A stretch of 52,848 nucleotides of DNA, taken from Fodinibius sp051746985 (lineage in GTDB: Bacteria; Bacteroidota; Rhodothermia; Balneolales; Balneolaceae). The translations under genes and the position numbers were made by a program. Shown one piece after another: positions 52,848 through 52,848 of this stretch. Within the stretch, counting starts at the first letter, position 1, and every line of letters starts with the position of its first letter. The notes under the pieces are model-generated. The model saw only the letters and a list, made by a program, of their open reading frames with translations. It made no database searches and had not been told where the DNA came from. The stretch spans positions 1 through 52,848 of the forward strand of contig JBNJFP010000019.1 in the NCBI GenBank assembly GCA_051746985.1. The letters are read 5' to 3'.

Positions 52848-52848
52848 T

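Noticed and set aside
1..52848. CRISPR arrays, insertion sequences, prophage or integrative elements
   Set aside because: No regularly spaced long repeats, transposase, integrase or phage genes were seen; gene order and content look like stable core chromosome.

Overview
The window is a gene-dense bacterial chromosome segment of about 46 protein genes with one tRNA. It contains no prophage, transposase or CRISPR. Several traits point to the Bacteroidota/Balneolota branch of the FCB group, probably a moderate halophile (inference). There are DUF4837, DUF5723-like and Ig-like lipoprotein genes of Bacteroidota type. The best promoters have the form TTG-N19/20-TATCTTTG, resembling the -33/-7 promoters of Bacteroidota. 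Proteins are acidic, and IF-2 carries a very long Asp/Glu tract. Many starts are GTG or TTG.

Layout. 1-2154 (+): the 3' part of a sodium/solute symporter gene and an endonuclease/exonuclease/phosphatase lipoprotein. 2157-10788 (-): a secreted alpha/beta hydrolase, a fused acyl-CoA mutase (IcmF type), MprF and an Ig-like lipoprotein. 10988-14151 (+): nicotinate salvage (pncB-pncA) and an FAD oxidoreductase. 14166-17884 (-): an outer-membrane protein and a large acidic lipoprotein, apparently a pair. 18173-20737 (-): murQ, plsC, a TonB-family gene and tRNA-Ser(GGA) ending in an intrinsic terminator. 20837-24506 (-): DUF4260, biotin carboxylase, an esterase-like protein lacking its catalytic residues, and phytoene synthase. 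24674-25639 (+): purC, then a repeat-bearing gap. 25851-29450 (-): a small anti-sigma-like protein, an ECF sigma factor, holA and asnS.

29541-40507 (-) is the classic translation/RNA-metabolism cluster rimP-nusA-infB-rbfA-truB-ribF-rpsO-pnp followed by an M16 peptidase gene. It has a clear promoter, a terminator-like hairpin in the rimP leader, a separate rpsO promoter, and a terminator between rpsO and pnp. 40724-44336 holds a DUF192 lipoprotein (+), then fbp, coaE, prfB (with the canonical programmed +1 frameshift) and a small membrane protein (-).

44485-50037 (+) holds a probable betaine-lipid pair (btaA-btaB), a TPR protein, a small outer-membrane protein, a broken VOC/glyoxalase gene, an acyl-CoA thioesterase, an orphan Hpt protein and galE. 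50039-52802 (-) holds a BioC-like methyltransferase, a DUF4837 lipoprotein and trpA. The window ends in a palindromic repeat that also occurs near 25650.

Most of the window is conserved core metabolism. The most unusual parts are the rimP leader hairpin immediately downstream of its promoter, the btaA-btaB pair in the same genome as mprF, the hydrolase with Asp at the nucleophile position, the acidic/basic IF-2 N-terminus and the decayed VOC gene.
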